Source of the DNA: Acidimicrobiaceae bacterium
GTDB taxonomy: Bacteria; Actinomycetota; Acidimicrobiia; Acidimicrobiales; Poriferisodalaceae
NCBI GenBank assembly: GCA_026713105.1
Contig: JAPOPC010000048.1
Coordinates: 1-64,000 of the forward strand
DNA: 64,000 nucleotides
Direction of reading: 5' to 3'
The position numbers and the translations under genes are program-made. Numbering within the stretch: the first letter of the stretch is position 1; every line of letters begins with the position of its first letter. Positions 16,587 to 24,995 of this stretch are shown here, one piece after another. Below the pieces are notes generated by a model, which was given only the letters and a program-made list of their open reading frames with translations, had not been told where the DNA came from and did no database searches.

Positions 16587-18002
16587 ATGAATAAGCCCGG
16601 TGTACCGGCCGCGGCCGCGCTCTTGATCTTGGCCGTGCTGGCAGCAGGTTGCACAGAGTTTAGCACCTCGTCTGACGATGCAGGGACCTGTCTGGGCGAT
16701 ACGGATACTCAGACCATTGACGAGATGTACCGTCAAGTTGACTATCTCTGGCATCGCGAATTGGGCGGCGACATGCTGACAAATCCGATCGCATCGGGTG
16801 GCCAACTGTACGTTGCGACCAGTGGAATAGACATCCTCGGAAACGGGCACGTATTCGCACTGGATGCTGCAACTGGGGAGGAGTTGTGGCGGTATCAGAC
16901 GCTCAACGATTACGGCTTTGCTGAAGATGCTGCCGCCGCGGTGCTCATCGAAGGCGACCTCTATGTGGTCCCCCAATCGGACGGTTACCTGTATAGGTTG
17001 GACAGCACAACCGGTGAACTGCTCTGGCGAACTCCCCATGTGGGGCGAGGGAGTCAGCCGGCGATGTCGGGGGGCTTCGTGTACACGAAGCCCAGCAGCG
17101 GAGGTCCGGTGCATGCGCTACATACCGACACGGGCGAAGTGGCTTGGACCTACAGCCAAACGAACTTCTTCGGATACCAGCGCTTGGCGGTGTCCGAGGA
17201 CGCGGTGTACGGAACCACTTGGTTAGACATCAGGGCGCTGGACAAAGACAGCGGGCAGTTGCGGTGGGTGTTCGACGGCAATGCACGAGAGCGTGGTCTT
17301 CGCGTTGCAGATGGGATCGTCATTGCAAGTGGGACGCTCTATGAACTCGACGAAAACCCCGGCGGCAGCCTGTACGCGATAGATGCGGCAACCGGCGATC
17401 TGATGTGGCGACGCGGCCTGAGTGCTCAGAGCATCGTGCTGCGCAACGACACCGTCTATGCGGGCACTGGCGAGTCACCATTGCTTGCGAATGACCATCC
17501 CGGACCCGTGCGAGCGTTGGATATCGCCACGGGAGAGGACCGATGGCGCAGCGAGACATGCGGCCGCCCGTTTGCCGGGCCTGACGGCGTCCTGTACGTG
17601 GTCAACGGCTGGCGGTTCTCGGCATTGAACGAGCACACCGGAGAGCGCCTGTGGAGCTACGACCTGAGTCCTGCGCCGACCCCGATGCAGCCGGGCGATG
17701 AAGCCCAAGCCACGCCCTCAGAGTGGGAACTGTTGGTCGCTGGCTCCCATTCGTCGGCATGGCTGACGGCTCCGGTGTGGAAAAGCGATGAAGTCCACCT
17801 GGGGTCAGCAGATGGTCGGGTCTTTGCCTTGGACGCATTGACCGGAGAGTTGCGATGGCAATCAGATGTCCAAACACCGATTGCAACCGAGTATTTTCGT
17901 ATGATGTTGGCGGCGTACATTCACCCTGCGCCGGCAGTAGGGGACGAGGTTGTCTACGTCACGAACGGAGGACTCGTCGCTTTCAGCGCACATAGTCGAT
18001 AA
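16587..18002 (+). CDS. PQQ-like beta-propeller lipoprotein
   Basis: 471 residues. A signal peptide ends with lipobox LAAGC. The rest is a chain of WD/PQQ-type blades, each with the motif ALDAATGEELWRY, RLDSTTGELLWRT, ALHTDTGEVAWTY, ALDKDSGQLRWVF, AIDAATGDLMWRR, ALDIATGEDRWRS, ALNEHTGERLWSY and ALDALTGELRWQS, giving eight blades. The fold is that of BamB and quinoprotein dehydrogenases. No catalytic quinone-binding residues are evident, so a scaffold or binding role outside the membrane is more likely than redox catalysis. In a monoderm actinomycete a BamB role in outer-membrane assembly would not apply. No operon partner is adjacent. Confidence 0.8.
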   Translation: MNKPGVPAAAALLILAVLAAGCTEFSTSSDDAGTCLGDTDTQTIDEMYRQVDYLWHRELGGDMLTNPIASGGQLYVATSGIDILGNGHVFALDAATGEELWRYQTLNDYGFAEDAAAAVLIEGDLYVVPQSDGYLYRLDSTTGELLWRTPHVGRGSQPAMSGGFVYTKPSSGGPVHALHTDTGEVAWTYSQTNFFGYQRLAVSEDAVYGTTWLDIRALDKDSGQLRWVFDGNARERGLRVADGIVIASGTLYELDENPGGSLYAIDAATGDLMWRRGLSAQSIVLRNDTVYAGTGESPLLANDHPGPVRALDIATGEDRWRSETCGRPFAGPDGVLYVVNGWRFSALNEHTGERLWSYDLSPAPTPMQPGDEAQATPSEWELLVAGSHSSAWLTAPVWKSDEVHLGSADGRVFALDALTGELRWQSDVQTPIATEYFRMMLAAYIHPAPAVGDEVVYVTNGGLVAFSAHSR

Positions 18003-18070
18003 CTGGGTACGCTCACGATTCATTGAGCCTTCGTCTTTTTGGGGATTCGGGCTGCTGGGCTCGGCGGGGG

Positions 18071-18310
18071 TCAGGTTAGTAGTAGGCCGCGGGCTTCGAA
18101 GTTGGCGTAGTTGGTGAAGCCGTGGGCATTGCGGCGCAGGACTTGGAGCAGGTTGTTTGTTCTTTCGATGCGGCCGTTGCTGGGCCGCCCTGTTCGGTGC
18201 CAGTCGAGGATCTGGGCGTGCCATGCGAGGAACGTGTCGACGGTGTCGCTGAACTCGGGGATGTCGCCAGCGCCGTAGATGTCCGCGAACCGGTCCAAGG
18301 CCGCCAGGGC
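18071..18310 (-). pseudogene. 3' remnant of an ISL3-family transposase
   Basis: The minus-strand frame encodes only the last 79 or so residues of an ISL3 transposase, with the conserved tail GRPSNGRIERTNN, LLQVLRRNAHGFTNY and FEARGLLL. The upstream part is replaced at about 18311 by a duplicated fragment of the CWB2 protein gene. It cannot encode an active enzyme. Confidence 0.8.
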
Positions 18311-18313
18311 GCC

Positions 18314-18497
18314 TTACCTGGAGGAGCTGCGTTCAATCGCTCAAGGTTATCGCGAATTGATCGACGATTGTGAGCGGTTCTTTCCGGCAGATGCACTTCG
18401 TGAATTGCGCGAGGCACTCTCCACAATCGAAGATGCGGTAGACATCATGGAAAAGACCGTGGTCATTCTCGAGAGTCTCGAAAACGCTGGGCAGTAA
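18314..18497 (+). pseudogene. 3' fragment of the CWB2 protein gene (copy A)
   Basis: Bases 18314-18542 match 20869-21097 almost base for base. The coding part encodes the last 60 residues (YLEELRSIAQGYRELIDDC to the stop) of the protein at 20369-21052, without signal peptide or CWB2 repeat. Its left border abuts the ISL3 remnant; an in-frame ATG in the transposase remnant could in principle start a 72-residue hybrid. Confidence 0.8.
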
Positions 18498-18512
18498 GCC
18501 AGTCACAGCGAC

Positions 18513-18629
18513 ATGAAGCGCTGGCAGAAGATCCTCATCATCAGCGTGGGGGTCGGTGCGCTCATCGTCACGGTCTGCTTGGTTATCGCCGTCGTCAGCT
18601 GGTTCTCGTTGATGAATGAGGTGTTCTGA
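18513..18629 (+). CDS. 38-residue single-helix membrane peptide
   Basis: The frame begins 13 bases after the CWB2-fragment stop and encodes MKRWQKILII, a hydrophobic helix (SVGVGALIVTVCLVIAVVSW) and a short tail. A basic N-terminus and one helix suggest N-in insertion, with the tail outside. In the second copy (from 21068) the frame is cut after ten codons by a recombination joint. The peptide has no known homologue that I recognise. A coding role is supported only by its composition and its constant position behind the CWB2 gene, so confidence is limited. Confidence 0.4.
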   Translation: MKRWQKILIISVGVGALIVTVCLVIAVVSWFSLMNEVF

Positions 18630-18655
18630 CGACGGCAGCGAGTTCCCCTGTGTCC

Positions 18656-19909
18656 TCACATGCTCCAGATGCGGTCTGCCGGGATCACGCAGATCCGATC
18701 CTCGAGGCGGTACGACATCTCGCCGGTGCTGATCACGAAGCCTGCGAGAAAGCCGTCGCTGAGTGTCTCGCGCAGTGCGCGCAGGCCGCGGGCGTCGCGG
18801 CGGTCGACACGGGAGGCGGCCTTCACCTCGAATGCGATGATGGCGCCGTCGGTGCGTTCGATGACGAGGTCGGCCTCGTGGCCGTCGTGAGTGCGCCAAT
18901 GGCCGACCGATGCGATGTCGTCGGTCCACGACACCTGCTTGAGCAACTCGCCCACCACAAACGTCTCGAACAGGTGGCCGAACTCCGCCAGCGCGGCGGG
19001 GTCGTGGCGGGCCAAACGCTCCGGCGTCACGCCCATGAGCCGGGCCGCCACGCCGCTGTCGAGCACATGCACCTTCGGCGTTGCGGCAGCGCGCGCCCTG
19101 AGCGTGCGGCCCCACGCAGCCAGTCGGCGGATGAGGAACAGGTCCTCGAGCAGCTTCGTGTACGTTTCCGCGGTCCCGGCCTTCAGCCCGACCGCGCTGC
19201 CGGCTTGTGCGATGTTCAAGACCTGTGCCGTCTGGCCGGCGAGGCGCCGCAGCAGCGCCGGCAACAGCGCTCCCTGGCGGACCTTCGCCAGGTCCCGTAT
19301 GTCGCGCTCCAACGACACCCGCACATAGTCGTCGAACCAGCGGCGGCGGCCCTGGGGGGTGCGGGCCACCGCGAGCGGCATGCCTCCGGCGCAGATCCTG
19401 CCGATGTAGTCGGCGCGTGAGGTGGCTGATCTGTCTGCCGAGACCAGCGAGCCGGGCTCACTCAATGCGGTGCCCAAGAAATGCTCATCGTGCGCTGCGA
19501 TCTCGCCCTGCGAGAAGGGCAGCACATCGATGATGTGAATCCGGCCGGTCAGCGCCTGCGCAGCCGTCGGCAGGGCGTCGAACCGCGTCGAGCCGGTGAT
19601 GACGAACCGCCCCGGCGCGAGGTTGCGATTCAGCTCGGCCTTGATGGCATCGAGAATCACCGGCGCCTTCTGGAACTCATCGATGCACACAGGGGCAGGC
19701 CCGGTGACGAAGGTCGCAGGATCGGCCGAGACAGCATCTTGAATCGCCGGCTGGTCCAGATCGATCACCCCGACACCGTGGCGGCGAGCGACCTCGGCGA
19801 GCAGCGTCGACTTGCCCACCGTGCGCGGCCCTTGCAGCGCCACCACCGGCTCGGCACCCAGCCGGTCCTGCACGATTGCGGCCAATCGCCTATCGATGGG
19901 CTGCAGCAT
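18656..19909 (-). CDS. ATPase with AAA_14 and DUF4143 domains
   Basis: 417 residues. The N-terminal P-loop domain has Walker A GPRTVGKSTLL (about residues 27-37) and Walker B APVCIDEFQ (about 92-100), followed by GRFVITGSTR. The C-terminal DUF4143 domain ends with a nuclease-like fold: HEADLVIE and IIAFEVKA give a D-(x)n-E-x-K motif. These ATPases are widespread in archaea and actinobacteria and often occur in multiple copies; their biological role is unknown. A TATGAT element seven bases before the ATG suggests a leaderless mRNA. Three direct repeats and a dyad lie upstream (19926-20011). A deletion remnant of the same gene lies at 21098-21330, and a different family member at 21502. Confidence 0.85.
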   Translation of the reverse strand: MLQPIDRRLAAIVQDRLGAEPVVALQGPRTVGKSTLLAEVARRHGVGVIDLDQPAIQDAVSADPATFVTGPAPVCIDEFQKAPVILDAIKAELNRNLAPGRFVITGSTRFDALPTAAQALTGRIHIIDVLPFSQGEIAAHDEHFLGTALSEPGSLVSADRSATSRADYIGRICAGGMPLAVARTPQGRRRWFDDYVRVSLERDIRDLAKVRQGALLPALLRRLAGQTAQVLNIAQAGSAVGLKAGTAETYTKLLEDLFLIRRLAAWGRTLRARAAATPKVHVLDSGVAARLMGVTPERLARHDPAALAEFGHLFETFVVGELLKQVSWTDDIASVGHWRTHDGHEADLVIERTDGAIIAFEVKAASRVDRRDARGLRALRETLSDGFLAGFVISTGEMSYRLEDRICVIPADRIWSM

Positions 19910-19925
19910 ACGGCCATCATAACTC

Positions 19926-20011
19926 GAATCGAGGATTCAGAGGACACCCTCCTGAGGATTTGGAGCGGGTTATCCTGAGGATCTGGAGAATATTTCCCTG
20001 AGGATTTGGAG
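19926..20011 (-). promoter_or_regulatory. Operator region of DUF4143 ATPase gene: dyad plus three 23-bp-spaced direct repeats
   Basis: CCTGAGGATTTGGAG (plus strand) occurs at 19951-19965, 19974-19988 (one change) and 19997-20011, exactly 23 bp apart. Between these and the start lies the dyad GAATC-GAG-GATTC (19926-19938), and then the -10-like TATGAT on the minus strand. Two helical turns of spacing suggest cooperative binding on one face of DNA. The regulator is unknown. Confidence 0.65.
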
Positions 20012-20159
20012 ACCAACGGACAGCGAAGCGCACACCATGAGCTGGTGGTTCTCGTCGTCCGATCGGAGCGCTGCCTTCTGCACATCGGACGCCGCCACCG
20101 CACCGCCACAGAACTCCACCGCACGACCCGCCCCGCACGACTCCCTGCACCGGCCGCTG

Positions 20160-20368
20160 ATCAGATTGTCATCGATTGTTATTCGTGTGCCTCTGTTGTC
20201 ATTAATCCGCCACCAATAATGCTGCTAGTCTGCGAATTGTCATTGACATCGCCACCCTTTCAACCTGCGGGAATCAGACCCGCAGCCCCCTGCGGCACGG
20301 TGCCCGCGGCGAAGTCAGACGCAACACAGACGCAGTCAACGAGCGCTGTGCGAGAACGGAGAATGGAA
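20160..20368 (+). promoter_or_regulatory. Leader of the CWB2 protein gene with hairpin
   Basis: An AT-rich stretch with TTGTCA and TAATGC may be the promoter. It is followed by a perfect 7-bp stem CTGCGGG-AATCAGA-CCCGCAG (20265-20285). The same order is found in the copy at 14755-14935, with the hairpin unchanged while flanks differ. Bases 20012-20160 have no coding frame but recur in part at 21310-21420. Confidence 0.5.
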
Positions 20369-21052
20369 ATGCTGAACAAGGCGATAGCGGCTCTGCTGAT
20401 CACGGCGATCGTCCTCGGGCCGGCCGCGCCGGCATCGGCGCATGATCCGGTGCCTCCGAAGCCCCAAGCCGGCTGGGGCGACTGCTCAAGCGGCGACGGA
20501 GCGGTCATCGTCAACAAGTCGTCTGCAGCCGACGTGATCGCTGCCTACCTGGTCAAGGGCGTGCTCGGCGACGCCTGCATCTACGGCGTCGGCGAGACCC
20601 TGCACGCTTCCCCCGTCCCGGTCATCGTCATCGGCGGCACCCGTGCTGTGCCCGACGACGGCATTCCCGAGGCAGCGCAGCGCATCGGCGGCAAGGACCG
20701 GTACGAAACCGCCGAGCTGGTGGGCAAGTGGGCGACAACATACGAGCCCGCAGCCGCCCCCGTCAAGACATGGTCAAGTGCCAAGTGCAATGCGGCCCTA
20801 ACGCAGCTGAACACCCAGCTTGGTGATATTGAACTCGAGCCAAAGGCGACCGCTAGCCAAGCCCGTCGTTACCTGGAGGAGCTGCGTTCAGTCGCCCAAG
20901 GTTATCGAGAATTGATCGACGGTTGCGAGCGGTTCTTTCCGGCAGATGCACTTCGTGAATTGCGCGAGGCACTCTCCACAATCGAAGATGCGGTAGACAT
21001 CATGGAAAAGACCGTGGCCATTCTCGAGAGTCTCGAAAACGCTGGGCAGTAA
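20369..21052 (+). CDS. Secreted protein with one cell-wall-binding repeat 2 (CWB2) and helical tail
   Basis: 227 residues from the ATG at 20369, which has GGAG seven bases upstream; an ATG six bases earlier is too close to it. The signal peptide is cut after PASA. Residues 40-110 match one CWB2 unit (NKSSAADVIAAYLVKGV, VPVIVIGGTRAVP, AQRIGGKDRYETA). Most CWB2 proteins have three units that together bind anionic wall polymers, so a single unit is unusual. The tail (about 130-227) is helical and may form a coiled coil (LREALSTIEDAVDIMEKTV). A fragment of this tail is duplicated at 18314. The 38-residue peptide gene that follows the fragment is truncated here. Confidence 0.75.
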   Translation: MLNKAIAALLITAIVLGPAAPASAHDPVPPKPQAGWGDCSSGDGAVIVNKSSAADVIAAYLVKGVLGDACIYGVGETLHASPVPVIVIGGTRAVPDDGIPEAAQRIGGKDRYETAELVGKWATTYEPAAAPVKTWSSAKCNAALTQLNTQLGDIELEPKATASQARRYLEELRSVAQGYRELIDGCERFFPADALRELREALSTIEDAVDIMEKTVAILESLENAGQ

Positions 21053-21097
21053 GCCAGTCACAGCGACATGAAGCGCTGGCAGAAGATCCTCATCATC

Positions 21098-21330
21098 GCG
21101 ATCGACACGAGAGGCGGCCTTCACCTCACAAGCGATGATGGCGCCGTCGGCACGTTCGATGACGAGGTCGGCCTCCTCGCCGTTGTGAGTGCGCCAATTC
21201 CTGCCGATGTAGTCGGCGCGTGAGGTGGCTGATCTGTCTGCCGAGACCAGCGAGCCGGGCTCACTCAATCATAATTCGAATCGAGGATTCAGAGGACATT
21301 GCCCCGAGGATTTGGAGACCAACGGACGGC
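21098..21330 (-). pseudogene. Deletion remnant of the DUF4143 ATPase gene and its promoter
   Basis: On the plus strand, 21101-21199 matches 18803-18900 (the C-terminal nuclease-like part), 21200-21268 matches 19396-19467 (the middle), and 21268 onward matches 19917 to about 20105 (the promoter and beyond). At least two internal deletions remove the P-loop and most of the protein. Only one of the three 15-bp repeats is left (near 21302). Confidence 0.75.
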
Positions 21331-21443
21331 GAAGCGCGCACCATGTGCTGATGGTTCTCGTCGTCCGATCGGCGCGCTGCCTTCTGCGCACGGGACGCCG
21401 CCGCCGCACCGCCCGATCGGGCATGCGTCGTGACAGTGCATTT

Positions 21444-21485
21444 GAAACCGTCGTATTAGTACATTAGAAGCCGTCGATTTAGTAC
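21444..21485. repeat. Two 23-bp-spaced direct repeats before second DUF4143 ATPase gene
   Basis: GAAACCGTCGTATTAGTAC (21444-21462) and GAAGCCGTCGATTTAGTAC (21467-21485) are 23 bp apart, the same spacing as in front of the first DUF4143 ATPase but with unrelated sequence. The second copy overlaps a possible -10 TACGAT, so a protein bound here would block or direct transcription. Confidence 0.65.
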
Positions 21486-21501
21486 GATAACATCGTCCGG
21501 A

Positions 21502-22803
21502 ATGGAACCGGGGACCCGCACCGCATATCTGCCGCGGATCGTCGACGACGAATTGAACGTGCTGTGCGCCGAACTGCCCGCCGTCGCGTTGGAAGGCCCG
21601 CGCGCAGTAGGCAAGACCGAGACTGCACTGCGTCGGGCAACGACAGTGCACCGCTTGGACGACGTTGCCGAGCTCGACGTCGCACGCGCTGATCCGTCGC
21701 GGCTTGCCAAGGGCGATCCACTAGTGCTCATCGACGAGTGGCAGCGATTGCCGGCATCGTGGGACGTCGTGCGCCGTGCGGTGGACGCAAACCCGCACAC
21801 GCCGCAGTTCCTGCTGACTGGCTCTGCGGCCCCGGCGCAGGTGCCGACCCACTCGGGCGCAGGCAGGATCGTCACGGTACGCATGCGCCCCCTGTCACTC
21901 GCCGAACGCGGCCTAGGCACGCCCACCGTGAGTCTCGGACACCTGCTCGGAATCGACCGGGCGGTGGTGGAGGGAGCGAGCCCGCTGAGGCTGGAGGATT
22001 ATGCGGCCCAGATCACCGGCTCCGGCTTTCCAGCGCTCGTCGGACGTTCCCAGCGGGCAACGAGGGCATTTCTGGACGGCTATGTAGACCGCATCGCCGA
22101 ACGTCATGTCCACGAGCAGGGCCGTACGGTGCGAAACCGAGCGGCTCTGCGACGCTGGATGGCCGCCTACGCCGCCGCCACATCGACAACAGCGATGTTC
22201 GAGAAGATCCGCGACGCCGCATCGCCGGGCGAGGCCGACAAGCCGACCAAAGCTACCACCATCGTCTACCGAGCGGCGCTGGAGGGGCTCTGGGTGATCG
22301 AGGAGCTGCCCGCGTGGCTGCCCGCGTGGCTGCCCGCTCGCAACCACCTCCGCCGGCTGGCCTCAGCCCCAGTGCATCAACTCGCCGACCCCGCGCTCGC
22401 AGCCCGCCTGCTCGAAGTGGACGCCGACACCCTGCTCGAAGGGCGCGCCAGCGGCCACAGCATTCCCCGCGACGCCAGCCTGCTCGGCGCATTGTTCCAA
22501 TCGCTGGTCACCTTGTCTGTGCGGGTCTACGCACAGGCAAACGAAGCCAAGGTCTTCCACCTGCGCACCCAAGGCGGGGAACACGAAGTCGACCTGATCG
22601 TCCAGGGCCCCGGCGGTCGCATCGTGGCCTTGGAGGTCAAGCTCCGCCAGACCGCCTCCGACAGCGACACCCGCCACCTGCGATGGCTCGCCGAACGCAT
22701 CGGGCCCGCCCTCGCCGATGCCGCCGTCATCACGACCGGACCCGAGGCATACCGGCGCCCCGACGGCATCGCCGTCATCCCCGCCGCACTGCTCACCGCA
22801 TAA
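21502..22803 (+). CDS. ATPase with AAA_14 and DUF4143 domains (second family member)
   Basis: 433 residues. Walker A is GPRAVGKTE (about residues 33-41), Walker B LVLIDEWQRLP (about 74-84), and the sensor-like strand FLLTGSAAP follows. The DUF4143 part ends with a nuclease-like motif, GEHEVDLIVQ and IVALEVK. It is clearly diverged from the ATPase at 18656 and lies in the opposite orientation. A short in-frame duplication repeats the AWLPAWLP segment near residue 270. Its Walker B segment is the source, or a relative, of the fragment at 14945. Function is unknown; toxin-like, defence or DNA-mobilisation roles have all been suggested for such families, and none can be chosen here. Confidence 0.85.
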   Translation: MEPGTRTAYLPRIVDDELNVLCAELPAVALEGPRAVGKTETALRRATTVHRLDDVAELDVARADPSRLAKGDPLVLIDEWQRLPASWDVVRRAVDANPHTPQFLLTGSAAPAQVPTHSGAGRIVTVRMRPLSLAERGLGTPTVSLGHLLGIDRAVVEGASPLRLEDYAAQITGSGFPALVGRSQRATRAFLDGYVDRIAERHVHEQGRTVRNRAALRRWMAAYAAATSTTAMFEKIRDAASPGEADKPTKATTIVYRAALEGLWVIEELPAWLPAWLPARNHLRRLASAPVHQLADPALAARLLEVDADTLLEGRASGHSIPRDASLLGALFQSLVTLSVRVYAQANEAKVFHLRTQGGEHEVDLIVQGPGGRIVALEVKLRQTASDSDTRHLRWLAERIGPALADAAVITTGPEAYRRPDGIAVIPAALLTA

Positions 22804-22899
22804 GGGCAGCACTCGATTCTGGGGACCACAGATTCTCAACGAGCACGCACTGCACATCTGGGCATCAGGGACGCGCGCCCTGTCACTAGCCTGCGCGCC

Positions 22900-23886
22900 G
22901 TGACCGACCATCGACACAGCTGGCGCTACGGCATCACGGTTCCCTTCGACGATCCCCTCCACGCCCAAGCCGACCTCTATCGCGAATTCGCCGACCTTGG
23001 CTACACGGAGTTCTGGAGCTCGGAGGCGGACGGCACAGACGGGTTCACCCCGCTCGTGCTGGCCAGTCAATGGGTGCCTGACGTGCGATTGGGCATCGCC
23101 ATCATCCCGGTGTTCACCCGTGGCCCTGCGCTGTTGGCCCAGCAGACGGCGGCCATCTGTGAGGCCGCGCCTGGCCGTTTCGCCATGGGCATCGGCGCGT
23201 CCTCCAACGTCATCGTCGAACGCTGGAACGGAATCCCCTTCGACGAGCCGTTCAAACGAACGCGTGACACGGCGCGGTTCTTGCGCCAGGCCCTGACCGG
23301 CGAGCGGATCAGCGAGACCTACGACACCTTCGAAGTGCAGGGCTTCCGTCTCGGCCGACCGCCCGAGGTCCAGCCGCCGATCCTGCTGGCCGCGCTGCGC
23401 CCCGGGATGCTGCGGCTGGCGGGCAGCGAGGCTGACGGCGCGATCATCAACTGGCTCTCTGCCGACGACGTTGCCACGGTCCGCCCCTACGTCGACGAGG
23501 GCGGCGAGGGCAAGGAAGTGGTGGCCCGCATCTTCGTGTGCCCCAATCCCGACGCCGACACGGTCCGGACCGGCTTCAAACGGGCGATGGCTGCGTACCT
23601 GAACGTGCCGGTCTATGCCGAATTCCATCGCTGGCTCGGCCGAGGCGAACTGCTCGCCGCGATGTGGGACCGCTGGTCCGAGGGCGACCGTCGCGGCGCG
23701 CTCGAAGTCATCGACGACGACCTCGTCGACGAACTGCTGGTGCACGGGCCGCCCGAAGCGTGCCGTGAGCACGTCGACCGCTATCACGCCAACGGCGTCG
23801 ACGTCTCGGCCATCTCGATCATGCCCTTCGGCGGCATCGACCCGGTCCAGGCTGCCCGAGACCTTTCGCCTGCCGCCCGTAGCTAG
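22900..23886 (+). CDS. LLM-class (luciferase-like, probably F420-dependent) oxidoreductase
   Basis: 328 residues from a GTG start. The luciferase-like TIM barrel shows YGITVPFDDPLHAQADL, LGYTEFWSSEADGTDGFTPL, the VRLGIAIIPVFTRGPALLAQ strand-helix, and APGRFAMGIGASSNVIVERWNG, which is typical of F420-dependent members in actinobacteria. Such enzymes transfer a hydride between F420 (or FMN) and organic substrates. The gene opens a co-directional catabolic set with acyl-CoA genes, so its substrate may belong to the same degradative pathway. No redox partner is encoded nearby. Confidence 0.85.
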   Translation: MTDHRHSWRYGITVPFDDPLHAQADLYREFADLGYTEFWSSEADGTDGFTPLVLASQWVPDVRLGIAIIPVFTRGPALLAQQTAAICEAAPGRFAMGIGASSNVIVERWNGIPFDEPFKRTRDTARFLRQALTGERISETYDTFEVQGFRLGRPPEVQPPILLAALRPGMLRLAGSEADGAIINWLSADDVATVRPYVDEGGEGKEVVARIFVCPNPDADTVRTGFKRAMAAYLNVPVYAEFHRWLGRGELLAAMWDRWSEGDRRGALEVIDDDLVDELLVHGPPEACREHVDRYHANGVDVSAISIMPFGGIDPVQAARDLSPAARS

Positions 23887-23961
23887 CTCGCACGAACGCC
23901 CGCCAATCGGGGCGCGTAACCTCCCGATGAGCCCCCAGACGGACGCACCACAGGAGCAGTC

Positions 23962-24750
23962 ATGGATTTGGAGACGATCACCTACGACGTTCGCGACGGC
24001 GTTGCCCATGTGCGGTTCAACCGCCCGGAAGGCGCCAACGCAGTGAATCCGCAGTTCTCGCGCGAGCTGCGGGCTGTCATGCTTGAGATCGAGTTCGACG
24101 ACGCGGTCAAGGCAGCGTCGGTCACGGCGGAAGGACGGGTGTTCTCCGCAGGCGGCGACCTCAAAGAGTTCCACGCGGCAGGCGACGGCCTGCCCCAGCT
24201 CGCATCGGACATGGTCATCGACCTCCACGCAGCGATCAACAAGATGAACCGCACGCCGAAGCCGTTCATTGCAGGTGTGGGCGGCAGCGTCGGCGGAGCC
24301 GGCATGTCGCTGGCCGCCTCATTCGATCTGGTGGTCGCAGGCGAATCTGCGAAATTCACCATGGCCTACACCCGGGCCGGGGTGACGCCCGACGGCACGT
24401 CGTCGTACTTCCTGGCGCGCCACATCGGGCTGCGCCGGATGCTCGATCTGACCCTGACCAACCGGGTGCTCTCCGCGCAGGAGGCCGAGCAGTGGGGCCT
24501 GGTCAACCGGGTCGTTCCTGACGACGAGGTCGATTCGGCTGCAGCCGAGCTGGCCCAGGCGCTGGCCGATGGCCCGGCATGGGCGCTGGGCCACGCCAAG
24601 CGGGTGGTGTACGCAGGCATCGACTCGCCGCTCGAACAGGCGGGGGAGTTCGAGGGCAAGATGATCACCGATGCCATGCAGACCCACGACGGTCGCGAGG
24701 GCATAGCCGCCTTCGTGGAGCGCCGCGCGCCAAATTTCACCGGCAACTGA
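23962..24750 (+). CDS. Enoyl-CoA hydratase/isomerase family protein
   Basis: 262 residues with AGGAG upstream. Crotonase-fold motifs are visible: FSAGGDLKEFHAAG (oxyanion-hole loop), GVGGSVGGAGMSLAASFDL (second oxyanion-hole region), and GVTPDGTSSYFLARHIGLRRM. The position where many hydratases have catalytic Glu is taken by Asp (TPDGTSS), as in isomerases and other crotonases, so the exact reaction is open. It probably acts on an unsaturated acyl-CoA in the same pathway as the acyl-CoA dehydrogenase and CoA transferase downstream. C-terminal residues end with APNFTGN; a similar sequence recurs noncoding at 24803-24832. Confidence 0.9.
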   Translation: MDLETITYDVRDGVAHVRFNRPEGANAVNPQFSRELRAVMLEIEFDDAVKAASVTAEGRVFSAGGDLKEFHAAGDGLPQLASDMVIDLHAAINKMNRTPKPFIAGVGGSVGGAGMSLAASFDLVVAGESAKFTMAYTRAGVTPDGTSSYFLARHIGLRRMLDLTLTNRVLSAQEAEQWGLVNRVVPDDEVDSAAAELAQALADGPAWALGHAKRVVYAGIDSPLEQAGEFEGKMITDAMQTHDGREGIAAFVERRAPNFTGN

Positions 24751-24995
24751 GGCGACGCCGGCCGGTGCGCCGGTGCGTGACCCGATTGCCTTCCGACTCG
24801 GTGGCCGCGCGCCAAATGTCGCCGGCAATTCGGCCTACGCCCCGCACCAGGGGCCCATCGCTCAGCCGCGACGCAGAACTTTGCCGGCTCGCGCAACAGC
24901 CGCCGCAACCGTCCTAGCGTCGAACGCTTGCGCCCACTAGACAAGGCGTGAGCGACGTCAGACGTGCCGCCGTTTGTGCACGAGGAGCACGAACC

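Noticed and set aside
18071-18310. Complete ISL3 element
   Set aside because: Only the last 79 or so transposase residues are present, and the upstream side is replaced by duplicated chromosomal sequence; no inverted ends were found.
22363-24228. 621-codon minus-strand frame
   Set aside because: It spans three unrelated plus-strand genes (ATPase end, LLM oxidoreductase, hydratase start), which is typical of a high-GC shadow frame.
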